Positions 34,702-44,142 of a DNA stretch of 64,000 bases are shown piece by piece. This DNA is from Moniliella sp. 'wahieum' (lineage: Eukaryota > Basidiomycota > Moniliellomycetes > Moniliellales > Moniliellaceae). The notes below the pieces were generated by a model that did no database searches, was not told the origin of the DNA, and was given only the letters and a program-made list of their open reading frames with translations. The stretch is taken from contig RSEE01000011.1 of NCBI GenBank assembly GCA_003971905.1, positions 434,001 through 498,000 on the forward strand. The letters run 5' to 3'. Within the stretch, counting starts at the first letter, position 1; each line of letters begins with the position of its first letter. The position numbers and the translations under genes were made by a program.

Positions 34702-35510
34702 GGCGGCGGGAGGGAGAGTAAGTCGGGTGTAATCGGTGCTGGGGTGATCGATGATCGATTAAGCTTAAAGCGTAAGGCTTAAGAACCCGTGGTTGAGAGG
34801 CGCTGCACACGGGCGGTGTGGCGTGCGTGCCGGGGATCCGAGCCCGTCGCATGCCGCGAACTGCCCAGCACACGCCGGCACTGCTGCACGCCCCACTGCT
34901 GCACTGCTGCCCCTGCTTCCCCTTGCAGCTGGGCCAGCCCGGCGCGGCCCTCTCGAAGTTCTGTGCGCGCCCGCTCCTGCCCGCCCGCGCTCGGCCAAAT
35001 GCTGGGCCATGCGCGGGGGACACTGCTGCCGTGCTGCCTGCCCCCCCCCCCCTGCCCCCCGCGGCGGGGTCTATGTGCCCCACAGACAGGCCCCGTGCGG
35101 CCTTCGCTGCCCGAGCTTCTGCGAACCAAAGGCGTTCGCTCAACACACGACTGAATGTTGCATCATTGAATATTCCACGTTCATCAGCGTCATCGCGTAC
35201 AGCCCAGTGGCAGCTAGTCTTTTCTTTTCGTCTGCGGAGCACTTCGTTGTACAGCAAACCCAGCAGGCCACGTCCCAACAGAAATCAACAGTTTTGTACA
35301 AAAGCGCAAAAGAACGAAGAGGCGTGGGCTGGTCACCGCCACGATCATCCGTGTCAACCGTTGGGGGGCCCAGCCAGCATGGAGAGGGGAGGGAGATACT
35401 ATATATACAAGACATGTGGCCAGACCGCAAGCAGAGAGCCCTCCGTCGTCCAGAGGAGACAACAAGAGCCATGCAGCGGCTGGGGAGGGAGAGACCATCC
35501 ACATGTTAGG
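34702..35510. other. Spacer between the low-complexity gene and the transporter
   Basis: No supported gene; long frames here are GC-rich and overlap on both strands. GATCGATGATCGATTAAGCTTAAAGC is at 34746-34771 and TATATATACAAG at 35400. The left end is the promoter of the minus-strand gene starting at 34701. Confidence 0.4.
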
Positions 35511-37240
35511 TTAGGCCGTCTTTTTAGCGTCTGCCTTCTCATCCAGCTCATCGGATGGGGACATGGCATCAACAGCAGGCAGCATGTGCTGGTCGCCCAC
35601 ATGTTCAATCCCTTCTTCATCCTCGACCATTTCTTCCTGGCGGGAAGGACCATGTTCCGAGGTGCGCACCGCCGTTGTTGCACCAGCAATCGCATCCTTC
35701 TCAAAGTGCGCCCCATGTTCTTCCGGCCCACCACAATCACCGCCAACAAGTAAGCGCATACGACCCCGAGCAAAATCCCAGAAACCGTAGCGTAATCGGG
35801 CAAGGTACGTTCATTGTCCTTGCCCACCGGACGGGAAGGGTCGTATTCCGGATTGTCAATGCGAATTCCTTCTCCGCCCCGTGTCTCAATCTGGGCCGAA
35901 GAGGCCGAGACCATGTTGCCCAATTGGTACGCCAAGCCACTAAACGTCGCGCGAAAACCTGGGGGCGAGATTTCCGACAGGTAGACCGGCACGACGCCCC
36001 AGGCACCTTGAACCCCAAATTGGAGAAAGAACGCGCCGGCGGCCAACCCCCCAAAGCTCGAAGGTAAGATCCACGCTGGGATCAGCACGCCTGACAGAAT
36101 GACAAAGATGGCCATCGTCAGACGACGCCCGAGCCATTGGGAAATGTACCCGGCCAGCGTGCCCCCCACAATCGCACCACAGTTGGAAATAATGGTCGCT
36201 TTCGAGGCCAGCATGCTCCCTTCCTTGGCGGGCAAGTCGGCAAACTTGACCTTCTGAACCATGGTGGGGTAGAGGTCCTCTGTTGGGCGTTCCAGTCAGC
36301 CGTTCTTTTCCCGCAAGAAGAATACAAGATCAAAACAAGAAAAAGAGAGGAGGCAGTGGGCAACGTACGAGACGAATGACTGAGCCAGTTAAAGCCCGAC
36401 ATGAGCAAGATGCCATAGATGCATCGGACCCAATGTTCCTTGAGCATCGCCCACATATCCGACAAGAATTTGCGCACCTTGGATTGAGTCGTGGTATCGA
36501 TCCCAGCCTCTGCCGCTTCCTTTTGGGCTTTGTGGTATTCCAAAAACAGTTCCGACTCCCATACCACCCCCGCACCCCAGCGGAAAACAACGATAGCGCC
36601 GCCCCAAAGTAAAACAAGATCTTCCAGTTGTTGGTCCGGTTGACCACCGATACATTGACCGAGGCGGCCAACAGGTAGCCAAGCGCGTAACATTGCTGCA
36701 ACAAACCACTAAACAACCCACGCGGTGCGACTGGCATGTTTTCCAGCGCGGTGGCCGTGGACATGCCCCAGATGCCACCTGATTGTAGGTGGGTTGAGAC
36801 GAGGTGGGGAGACTCACACAGTTAGTCGTCACTGTATAGAGACGCTTCCTCCTCCATCACCCGCACCGCCTCTGTGTGCTCGTTTCCTCCGCCTACTCTT
36901 TGTCGTGAAAGACAAAGGGATACAAAGAGCACAGAGAGACAAGAGGAAAGCTGACGTACCCATGAAAATGCCAAAGAGGGAGCGGACCGCCAGGAACGGT
37001 CCATAACTCTTGCAGTATGTGGTGGCGAGCGACAAGGCCGAGACGCAGAGCAAGTTGAAGCAGAGGGGCCACTTGCGGCCAAAGCGATCGGAAATCAAGC
37101 CAAAGATGGCGGCGCCCAGAGGGCGGAAGAAGCGTAAGCGTGATAGAGGTAGTAATGTCGTTGGTGGATTTGTTGTATAGGACCGAAAGACGCGTGCTGG
37201 CCAAACTGACAGAAAAAAAGGGAAAAACAGGAACGGTGAT
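35511..37240 (-). CDS. JEN-type monocarboxylate/proton symporter (MFS), N-terminus not found
   Basis: JEN transporters import lactate, pyruvate or related acids with protons across the plasma membrane. The readable protein starts around LASTRLSVLYNKSTNDITTS, then FRPLGAAIFG (after a one-base frame change near 37115) and LISDRFGRKWPLCFNLLCVS, the MFS loop 2-3 motif. GIWGMSTATALENMPVAPRG and LFSGLLQQCYALGYLLAASV follow. The JEN signature N-x-x-S-H-x-S-Q-D-x-x-x-T reads NWLSHSSQDLYPT exactly when an intron (donor GTACGT near 36367, acceptor AACAG near 36287) is removed within the Gln codon. The second half includes ISNCGAIVGGTLAGYISQWL and GRRLTMAIFVILSGVL. The cytoplasmic tail is acidic and ends DEKADAKKTA at 35511. 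The usual first 60 or more residues, including helix 1 and the D-x-x-D-F-F block, are not visible upstream to 37600; either a distant exon or a 5' loss. Confidence 0.85.
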
Positions 37241-37612
37241 GGTCTGAATGCCCCTATTTGTAAAAGGTGGGGGAGACCGACGATACGCTTCTCTTTTTCT
37301 GTTGTCCTTCAACCTCGCAAGTGACTTATGAAGTAGCGGGAGGGCAGAAGGGTTGTCCAATCACGTGAAAGACATTGCCAGGCTCACCAGCAAGGCGGGA
37401 ACTAGAGCAGGTGTGGAGAACAGGACAGGAAATCATCCGAGTCATTGGACGACCATGAATGGGCAACATTGGGGGAACCCGTAGCTGTGCAATCGTTGTC
37501 AGGTGACGGTTGCTCATCGCTCTCTACCAAAAAAGTGTGTGGAACGGGGGAGAACGGGTAGGGATGCGTGAGGATCGGACTAAGGAAAATGAGCCAGTAT
37601 ATTCAATGCCAC
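37241..37612. other. Short spacer upstream of the JEN-like gene
   Basis: I searched the minus strand here for the missing transporter N-terminus and found nothing matching. A frame MSNRHLTTIAQLRVPPMLPI (about 37330-37517) has no recognised relatives. Confidence 0.35.
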
Positions 37613-38418
37613 TCATGGGGTGCGTATTAGCCCCCCATCTGCCAGAGTTGTCAATAGACATATGAGGCTGAACTGGCTCGCTTGCATCTCTTCGACCGCC
37701 TCCTGTTGATTAGGCGTGCTAATGGAACTGGCTGCAGAATTGATGGGCAACGGTGCCTCGTTCTCTGGGAAAGACTGAGAGCATCTTGTAATATAAGGGG
37801 ATGATCTGGAAGGGGAAGAGAAAGCCGAAGAGCTGCCGTCATTCTCGATAGAGGGAGATGATGGTGGGGTGGCGTTGCTTGTCCCGTCTGGGGCACGGCG
37901 TGGGGTCAAGTGGGCCATGACCCAGGTTACACGCACGGTGGGGCTGGGTGCTTGACTGAGGGGGGCGGTATCATCGCGGCTTGGCTTAGGGGAACGAGAA
38001 GGTTCATCTTGAATACGGAGTTGAAGGGCTGCGGTGGCTTGCCGGGGCCGGATGAGCTTGAATCTCAGGACGCGGTGAATTCCCTCGTACACCAAGCAGT
38101 TGAACATCACCCGCCCTCATCGAGGTAGAAGTAATGGTACTGCGCGCATCGAGCAACAGTCCCCCAAAGGGTCTGCATGGTGTTGCCCGTGGTGACGCGC
38201 ATTGTGCCGTAGGCCTTGCCTGTTTCGAGCAAGCGACGGATGGGACGGAGAGTAGGTTCAGAAGCCTCGATGATCTCCCGAACGTCCTCGTCGTCGTAAG
38301 TCCGTCGAGCGGGGCAAGCAGCGATGGCAGACCTTCGATACTGGCGAGCATGGCGCTTGGCACCTCGCGCGGCGCAAGGCTGCGTAACGGCACAGAGGAA
38401 TGCGGTTACCGGCGTCCA
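37613..38418 (-). CDS. Hypothetical protein beside the homeodomain genes
   Basis: No family recognised. From the ATG at 38418 (MDAGNRIPLC) the best composite reading is VPSAMLASIEGLPSLLAPLD, then, in another frame, TYDDEDVREIIEASEPTLRP and IRRLLETGKAYGTMR. It continues as YHYFYLDEGG or an alternative frame, then a Ser/Pro-rich end, with a stop at 37613. The helical N-terminal half and acidic DDEDVREI segment look like real protein; the second half is uncertain. It sits between the transporter and two homeodomain genes on the same strand. If the homeodomain pair is a mating-type locus this is a flanking gene, but nothing in its sequence ties it to mating. Confidence 0.4.
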
Positions 38419-39023
38419 TATTAGGTGTTGGGGTATGGTATGGTGAGGTAGTGTGGTATTGTGAATGGAGGGGTAAGGCAAAGGGCACGACAGGCGAAAG
38501 GGGGGATTATGTGGGGAGCAAAAGGGTTGCATAATGTGTCATGTAAACTAAGAGAGGCGTGCCAAATTATAATCCAAAAAAACTCTATAACTCACAGCAG
38601 CGTTCGACATATAGAAGCGAGCCAGACACGCACAAGCGAAGATGCAGAAGCGTGCACTAATAAACGAAAAAGAAAAACATTGAGGCGCTAGTGAAGCTAG
38701 TGAAGAGGGTGCCAAGTGTGACTATACGGAACGCTACGAGCAATACGAGATGAGCTTCAAGGCGTACTACGAGAAGGCCGGCAGTCACACAGACATAAAA
38801 AGTTGTCCACGCAAGCTGCATTGCGAAGTGCAACTTGAGAACAGGGAGAACAGAGGCACACCTTCAAGTCATACGAGAAGGCAGGGCAGGCAGCCACAAG
38901 TCCTTTTCAAGCGAGCTGAAGGAAACGAGAAATGGCAAGGGAAGCGATTCAGCGCAAACAAAGGGAGATTCCGCAGCCCGCGCACAGAACGAATCAACAG
39001 TCGAGCCAGCGAGCGTCACCCAC
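38419..39023. other. AT-richer spacer
   Basis: Contains GGTATGGTATGGTGAGG at about 38430-38446, then A-rich sequence. Plus-strand frames at 38750-39180 have no recognised relatives and overlap the 3' end of the homeodomain gene. This is the promoter side of the 37.6-38.4 kb gene. Confidence 0.35.
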
Positions 39024-40240
39024 TCATTGGGGAGTGTTCATGGCAGGGTCACTGGGGTTCGGAATACCGACATCGCCCAAAATGGAGTTGGGGAACTCAT
39101 GGCCGTTGACAAACTGTTGGGAAAATTCATCCGCATTCGGGCCCGAATCGTCGAAATTATTTTCGGCGGGGTTAGGCTGACCTTGAATACTGGCTAACTC
39201 GGGAGCGGAGAATGTATTGCACAACCACAACCGACGGCTGGATGCCCACCACACGGTCAGAATCCAAAACAGCAACAACAAAGGTATTAGGAAAACTCAC
39301 ACGGCGTCCTCATCCGGCAAGACAAGATCAGGGTTGTCCCTCTTTGCAGCGCTGAATATGTTGTTACAAGCAACCATTTGCTGCTCCGAGTTCCTTCCCT
39401 CACTGCCTTCATTTGCCTCTTTCCCCAGATCTTGACTCTCACTTTCACTCGACTTTCTTTTGTGCCCGAGGATGCTCCCGGCCCGCACACTCGATTCTTC
39501 GTTATTGCTGGAGGGTTTGGAGCGGTGCCGCTTGTTCTGATACTGTATCATTCCACACATGGGGGTTAGACTGTTGCTCTTTCACACCACCCTTGGTCTC
39601 ACCCACGAGAGGAGCGCCGCCAAAGCGTACCCAGTCATTAACTTGTTTGTAGCTAATCCCAATCATCTGACTGAGTCTGTGCTGCTCAGCCTTGGTAGGA
39701 GCCCTGCACAATTTGTAGGACTTCAAACAGAATTTGGCGCTTATCGTCGGGTATGTTCTCCCTTTTGCACGTAAGGGAGTTGTCGTCCTCCCCATCCCCT
39801 GGTTGAGAATGGGAGCAAAGAAATTGAGCCAGTATGCCACATTGAAGAGATCGCCCACTAGGACCTCAACCTCGACGCGTAGTTAATAATGTTGTGACAT
39901 GGGCCCAAAGACCTGTTCTTCGCCAATCGGCCGGCTGTTGCCCTCACGAACCCGAATTACCTGTGACAAGTCCTTGACTATCTCCCGAAGGCCCTCGTAG
40001 GCGTACTGGCAAGCACACTTGCAAATATTGTCGACCTGGAGCTGATTGAAATGGTTGATGCCGAAAGCGTCCCTGATGCCCCATAGTTGGGAGCGAAACT
40101 GGACCATGCGGGGACGAAGCCAATGCATGCACCGGTCGCGAAATTCGTTCTGTATGTCAAGGTTCGAATGGTGTTCACTTCCAGCATTCGGTTCCGTCCA
40201 TGGCGTGCTCGGTGTCGTGTTTGAATTCGGGATCGGGCGC
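39024..40240 (-). CDS. Homeodomain protein B (mating-type HD-like)
   Basis: Homeodomain proteins of this kind in fungi usually act as heterodimers that control sexual development. The N-terminal part reads NEFRDRCMHWLRPRMVQFRS, then FNQLQVDNICKCACQYAYEG and LREIVKDLSQVI. After an in-frame stop, possibly inside a 42-base intron (see findings), the next exon gives VEVLVGDLFNVAYWLNFFAP. The homeodomain is CRAPTKAEQHRLSQMIGISY-KQVNDW, then an intron with donor GTACGC directly after the Trp codon (about 39655) and acceptor ATACAG (about 39557), then YQNKRHRSKPSSNN. Helix 3 is therefore WYQNKRHR with the DNA-contacting Asn present. A Ser/Glu-rich tail (KRKSSESESQDLGKEANEGS) and a last exon ending SDPAMNTPQ at 39024 follow. 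The start is not resolved; the span begins about where the first conserved residues appear. Confidence 0.75.
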
Positions 40241-41383
40241 GGGTTGGGGTGTGGTGGTCAGACAAAGGGAAGAGCGCGATCAAGGGACGTTGGGATGGCT
40301 TGCGATGGGGAGAGGAAGAGAGAGGATATGGATGTGGACGAGCCAGGAGCGAGATTGGGATGGACGAGGTCTCTGCTTAATAGGTTTACCTTCGAACCCT
40401 TTTGAGCAGTAAAGCCCCCCTACACTGCGCAGAATCAAGTGCCCCTCAGATTGAGAGGCTTTTGACATGTCTTTATTATCAAACCAAAACGGCTATGCTG
40501 CTACCTCACCCCATTCCCTCTGGCTACGAGAGAGCACTTCCTACAGTGCTGTTGTGCCTGATGTACCACCATCATATAACCGGGGTGGGCCTCACTGTGA
40601 GAGAATACGAGTTTCAACAGCCAACCGCATAGGCCACTAGGCAAGTGTTGCTCAGGCTCCACAGTTATCGCCCTCCGCCCAACGGCGCACTGGGCGAGCC
40701 GACTTTTCCCGCACAAGGTCAGAGAGAAATCACTGCCCTCTCACAAGCACATAGTTGCGCCTTGCCTTTTGTCATATTTCCCTACTGATTATTGTAAGAG
40801 TGTCGTTCATTTTCCGTTCATACTCTTTGGCCACACCAATGCGCATTATCTTCTTCGTGTCGTGACGGTGGAGAATCGGGGTGGATACAGGTGTTGTTCA
40901 TGGGGAAGGTTGCAACCGTGTGGATAGGGAAGACGTGAGAGGTGGCGACCGTTTGTTGTGGTCAATCATATAATAGTGTTCCAACCGTAGCGTCAGACTA
41001 TGCGTGCCCGTATTAGCTCCATATACTTATTGAGCAAGAGCAGAAGGACAGAGGGAAAGAAAAGGACTTGGGAATTGATGTGCCATCAGTGTGCTACTAT
41101 CGAACTGACAATCCGTCGGAATACATCCGCACTCTTCTTTTAGGTGATGAAAAAGATGTTGAATGAGAGCAGAAAATTGCGGGGTATTAGACTTAAGAAG
41201 TGGGTGAAGCCAAGGTCAAACGGAAGGAGATAAGAAGAAACATGCTTGGACCCCAACATTCACAGGTCGTTCACTTATGGCGGGGCTGATCCGCTGCGGG
41301 AACTTCTAGTATCTCCGGCGAACTCGGTCGCGCAAGAAGACGGTCTTGACGCAAATGGGAAGAGTATTTGTAAGGAAGTTGAC
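40241..41383. other. Spacer between the two homeodomain genes
   Basis: About 1.1 kb, AT-richer than average, holding the upstream region of homeodomain gene B and the 3' flank of gene A. Some 5' exon of gene B may lie in the left part (40241-40470). I see no other gene, and no small farnesylated-pheromone-like frame. Confidence 0.4.
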
Positions 41384-42999
41384 TTATTGGTGCTCAACCA
41401 CGCTAGTCTCATCCAAACGTGAGTAGGACATCCGGCTGCCATCTCCACACTGTGTTGTGATGAAGGCAGTGTTTGGAGGGGGAGGGGTTAGAGGTGATGA
41501 GCCTGGTTGAAATGCGTCGGGGGAATAAGGGTGGGCATGCTGGGCGCCTGGCATAGATGATGTGCAGGGGGGCAAAAGGATTGCGCGCGTGCCAATGCTG
41601 AGAAGAATTTGGGATGAAAGAGAAGGGTACACTTGTCAAGGCCCCTGGGGGATCTGATGACTCACTCCACGGCTTATGTGCCGTAACCAAAGTCCAGTGC
41701 CCATTTTCGCCGGAAGGGAGGCTGGAGCTGGAACTAAGGCAATGGTGGGGGGGCGAAGTGGGAATCTGGAGCATGTTCCAACACACCTAAGTCGACCGGA
41801 CCACCATCATCACAGATAGTAGGAGCTTGAGGGCTAAACCCACTCAAGTAGCGTTGGGATTCGGGTGATCTGGAGAGGGATGGTCCGTGGCTGAGATACA
41901 TTGGCGCCATGCCCATAAAGCTGTTGTCAGAAACCGTGGTGGAACGCGCGCAAACAGAGCAGAATCCCGGTCAAAAGCAGTTGCTAAGAGGCGCGGGAGA
42001 GAAACATACTCGCCCTGCTCGAGATTGTCTTTGCTCGAGAATTTGGTCGTAATTTCATGAGGGGGGGGCAGGTCCCTTTTACCACGGTTTCCCCAATCGT
42101 ATTGAGCCTCCTCATTCCCTTCTTCCTCTGTGTCTTGCAGAGCCTCTTGCTCATAATCATTTTGTCCTCTTGCATCTCTTCCTCATCTTGGTTCCCCTGA
42201 AATTCGTAACTGTCTCTACCCCGTTCAGGGATGCTCGACGAAGGCAGGCGAGCGAGACGGGATGCCATCAGGAGCCTTTGATTGCGTTCTATTGTTGGCC
42301 CGCTTGGCTTGTTTTTTCCCTTTGATGGAGTTGGAGCGGTGTCGCTGATTCTGTAGCTATGTGCTCTCATGTTAGTGCTTCCTATCATCCATTTTGTGGA
42401 CGTGCCGTGACGGTCGAGAATAACGTACCCAAGCGGTAACCTGTGCTCGTCGGAGTCTCGTCAGGTCGCTGAGGACCTGTTGTTCGGCCCATGTAGAATG
42501 CGGGGAGAGGGTAAACGCATATTTCAGAATAGCGACGGCTTGTTGGGGATGAATCGGCCGGAGACGCTGCCGGTTTGCTTGCTGGACCCTGCCCGCAGGC
42601 GCTTGAGAGATGAGGTTGGTTTGTCGGACCACATCCAACAGGGGAGACATAACCTCGTCAGAAAACATAGAGGGTAAGGTCTCCACAAAAGAAAGGAAGA
42701 CTGCTCGGCTGCTGAGCGTCGTGCTCCCTTGGCTGGCGCACATGGCTTGGAGTAGGTCAGGCAGGAGTTGGTGAAGGCTTGGATGGCGTACTGGTAGGCA
42801 TGCTGATGACCCTTCGACTTGGGGGACAACGGGTTAAGTGATGCCGTCGTCTTCAGGCCAGAGCGGAAGCGTCGGCAGGGAGCGAAGGGCATCGTTACAC
42901 ATATCGTGGAAGGCAGCTTCAATCTGGGACTGATGTGAGGGCTCAAAGAGAACTGGCTTGGGGTGCCGTTGGTAATATAAGTTCTGGTGGTGGTATCAT
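41384..42999 (-). CDS. Homeodomain protein A (mating-type HD-like)
   Basis: A likely start is the ATG at 42999. The conserved N-terminal region reads FEPSHQSQIEAAFHDMCNDA, LRSLPTLPLWPEDDGIT, then, after one-base changes, NPLSPKSKGHQHAYQYAIQ and SLHQLLPDLLQAMCASQGST. The homeodomain is HPQQAVAILKYAFTLSPHS-TWAEQQVLSDLTRLRRAQVTAW. It is split right after that Trp by an intron (donor GTACGT at about 42430, CACTAAC branch point, acceptor CATAG at about 42361) and resumes LQNQRHRSNSIKGKKQAKRA. Helix 3 is thus WLQNQRHR, with Asn51 and Arg53 kept. A basic stretch and Ser/Pro-rich tail follow, ending SRMSYSRLDETSVVEHQ at 41384. It resembles protein B in the spaced F-x-D-x-C-x(3)-LR block, the QYA-x(2)-L block and the intron position. 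It lies upstream of B on the same strand. Confidence 0.77.
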
Positions 43000-44142
43000 T
43001 GTGGGTGTTGACCGTTGGCAGGGCGGGTGGAGGTGGAGGTGGAAGTTTCTCACGGAGTAAAAGAGCGATGCTTTGGAGAGACGAAGAACCCCTGCTGGAG
43101 GGGAGATGGCATCATGGCGGGGGCATGAAGCCAAAAGTTGTGAGGGCTGAAGATTCTGTTAGGGGTGCTGGCTGTGGGTGGGCAAAAGCTCCAGTGCGAG
43201 TTCAGAAGCCTTTCAAGTAGATGGACTATATAGATGTCAAGCTACCACTAGCCCCCGCGCCCGAGCTGAGAGGCTGTTGAGAACGTTGATGAGGTTCCAA
43301 CATAGTATTACAGGGCCGGTAGCCCCTCTTGCAATTGATTGTGTTTGATTTACACTGCCCCCGCGCCGCGTCTCCTTCAGCGTGACGACAGGCATTTTAT
43401 ACTTAGTTGGTTGTGCGGAGCTCACTACAACAGCAGCTGGACAACCTGTCACATGTCAGACCTGACACTACTTACCTCATCCTCACCCTCCCGGATCGGC
43501 AATGAAGATCCCACTTCTTCCTGGCCAATCCGAGAGATCAACACAATTACAACACAACACAATCACAAGGCCTGCGATCTCGGGCCCCACAGCCCGGCGA
43601 CGATGAAGACTCTCTCCTGAGATCTGAGATCCATAGGAGTTTTTTTTGTCTCGATGCCTGAACTCTTGCACCCCGTTAACCGCTAAAAGGCTTGGCCCGC
43701 CGAGAAAAGAGGGGTGCGCCAGGAATGGAAGACCCGCTGGCGCGGCTCGGTTGTGTCCTGTGTATACCCTTGGGTGGATGATATGAGTTCGATGAGTGCC
43801 TTTTGTTGTTGCACAATGCAAACCGGCAGACACAAGCACCTGGCACAATAACCCTATCTCGTGACTGCGCCTGTGATGGAAGCCCGCGGCGACCGGTGAC
43901 ATCAGACGAATGATCGATGACGGGAGTTTTTCACCACGCCAAAATGAATGTCACAATTGGCGCGGCCTGGTTCCGGGCGGGTGAGAGGCGCAGCAGCGAT
44001 TGGCTTTGGGGAGGCTGCCGATTGCCGGCCGATTGCCGATTGGATTGGCGCGGGTTGCGGTCTCCTATCTTGGTCACTGGTCTCGCCACCGCCACCGCTC
44101 CCACCCCCCGCCGCCGTCGACTCTGCCCCCCAGTGCGCGGGC
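43000..44142. promoter_or_regulatory. Divergent promoter region between homeodomain gene A and the cotransporter
   Basis: The two genes are transcribed away from each other across about 1.1 kb. The left half is AT-richer with GAGATCTGAGATCC at 43620. The right end turns abruptly GC-rich near 43930 and contains GATTGCCGGCCGATTGCCGATTGG (44018-44041), an iterated eleven-base unit. No gene is supported. Confidence 0.4.

Noticed and set aside
40241-41383. Pheromone precursor gene between the homeodomain genes
   Set aside because: No short frame ending in a CaaX box was found there by eye; a P/R locus is not supported in this window.
39500-42743. Homeodomains apparently lacking the DNA-contacting Asn (WVRF/WVRY)
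   Set aside because: The residues after Trp are read from intron sequence; splicing at GTACGC/GTACGT restores WYQNKRHR and WLQNQRHR.
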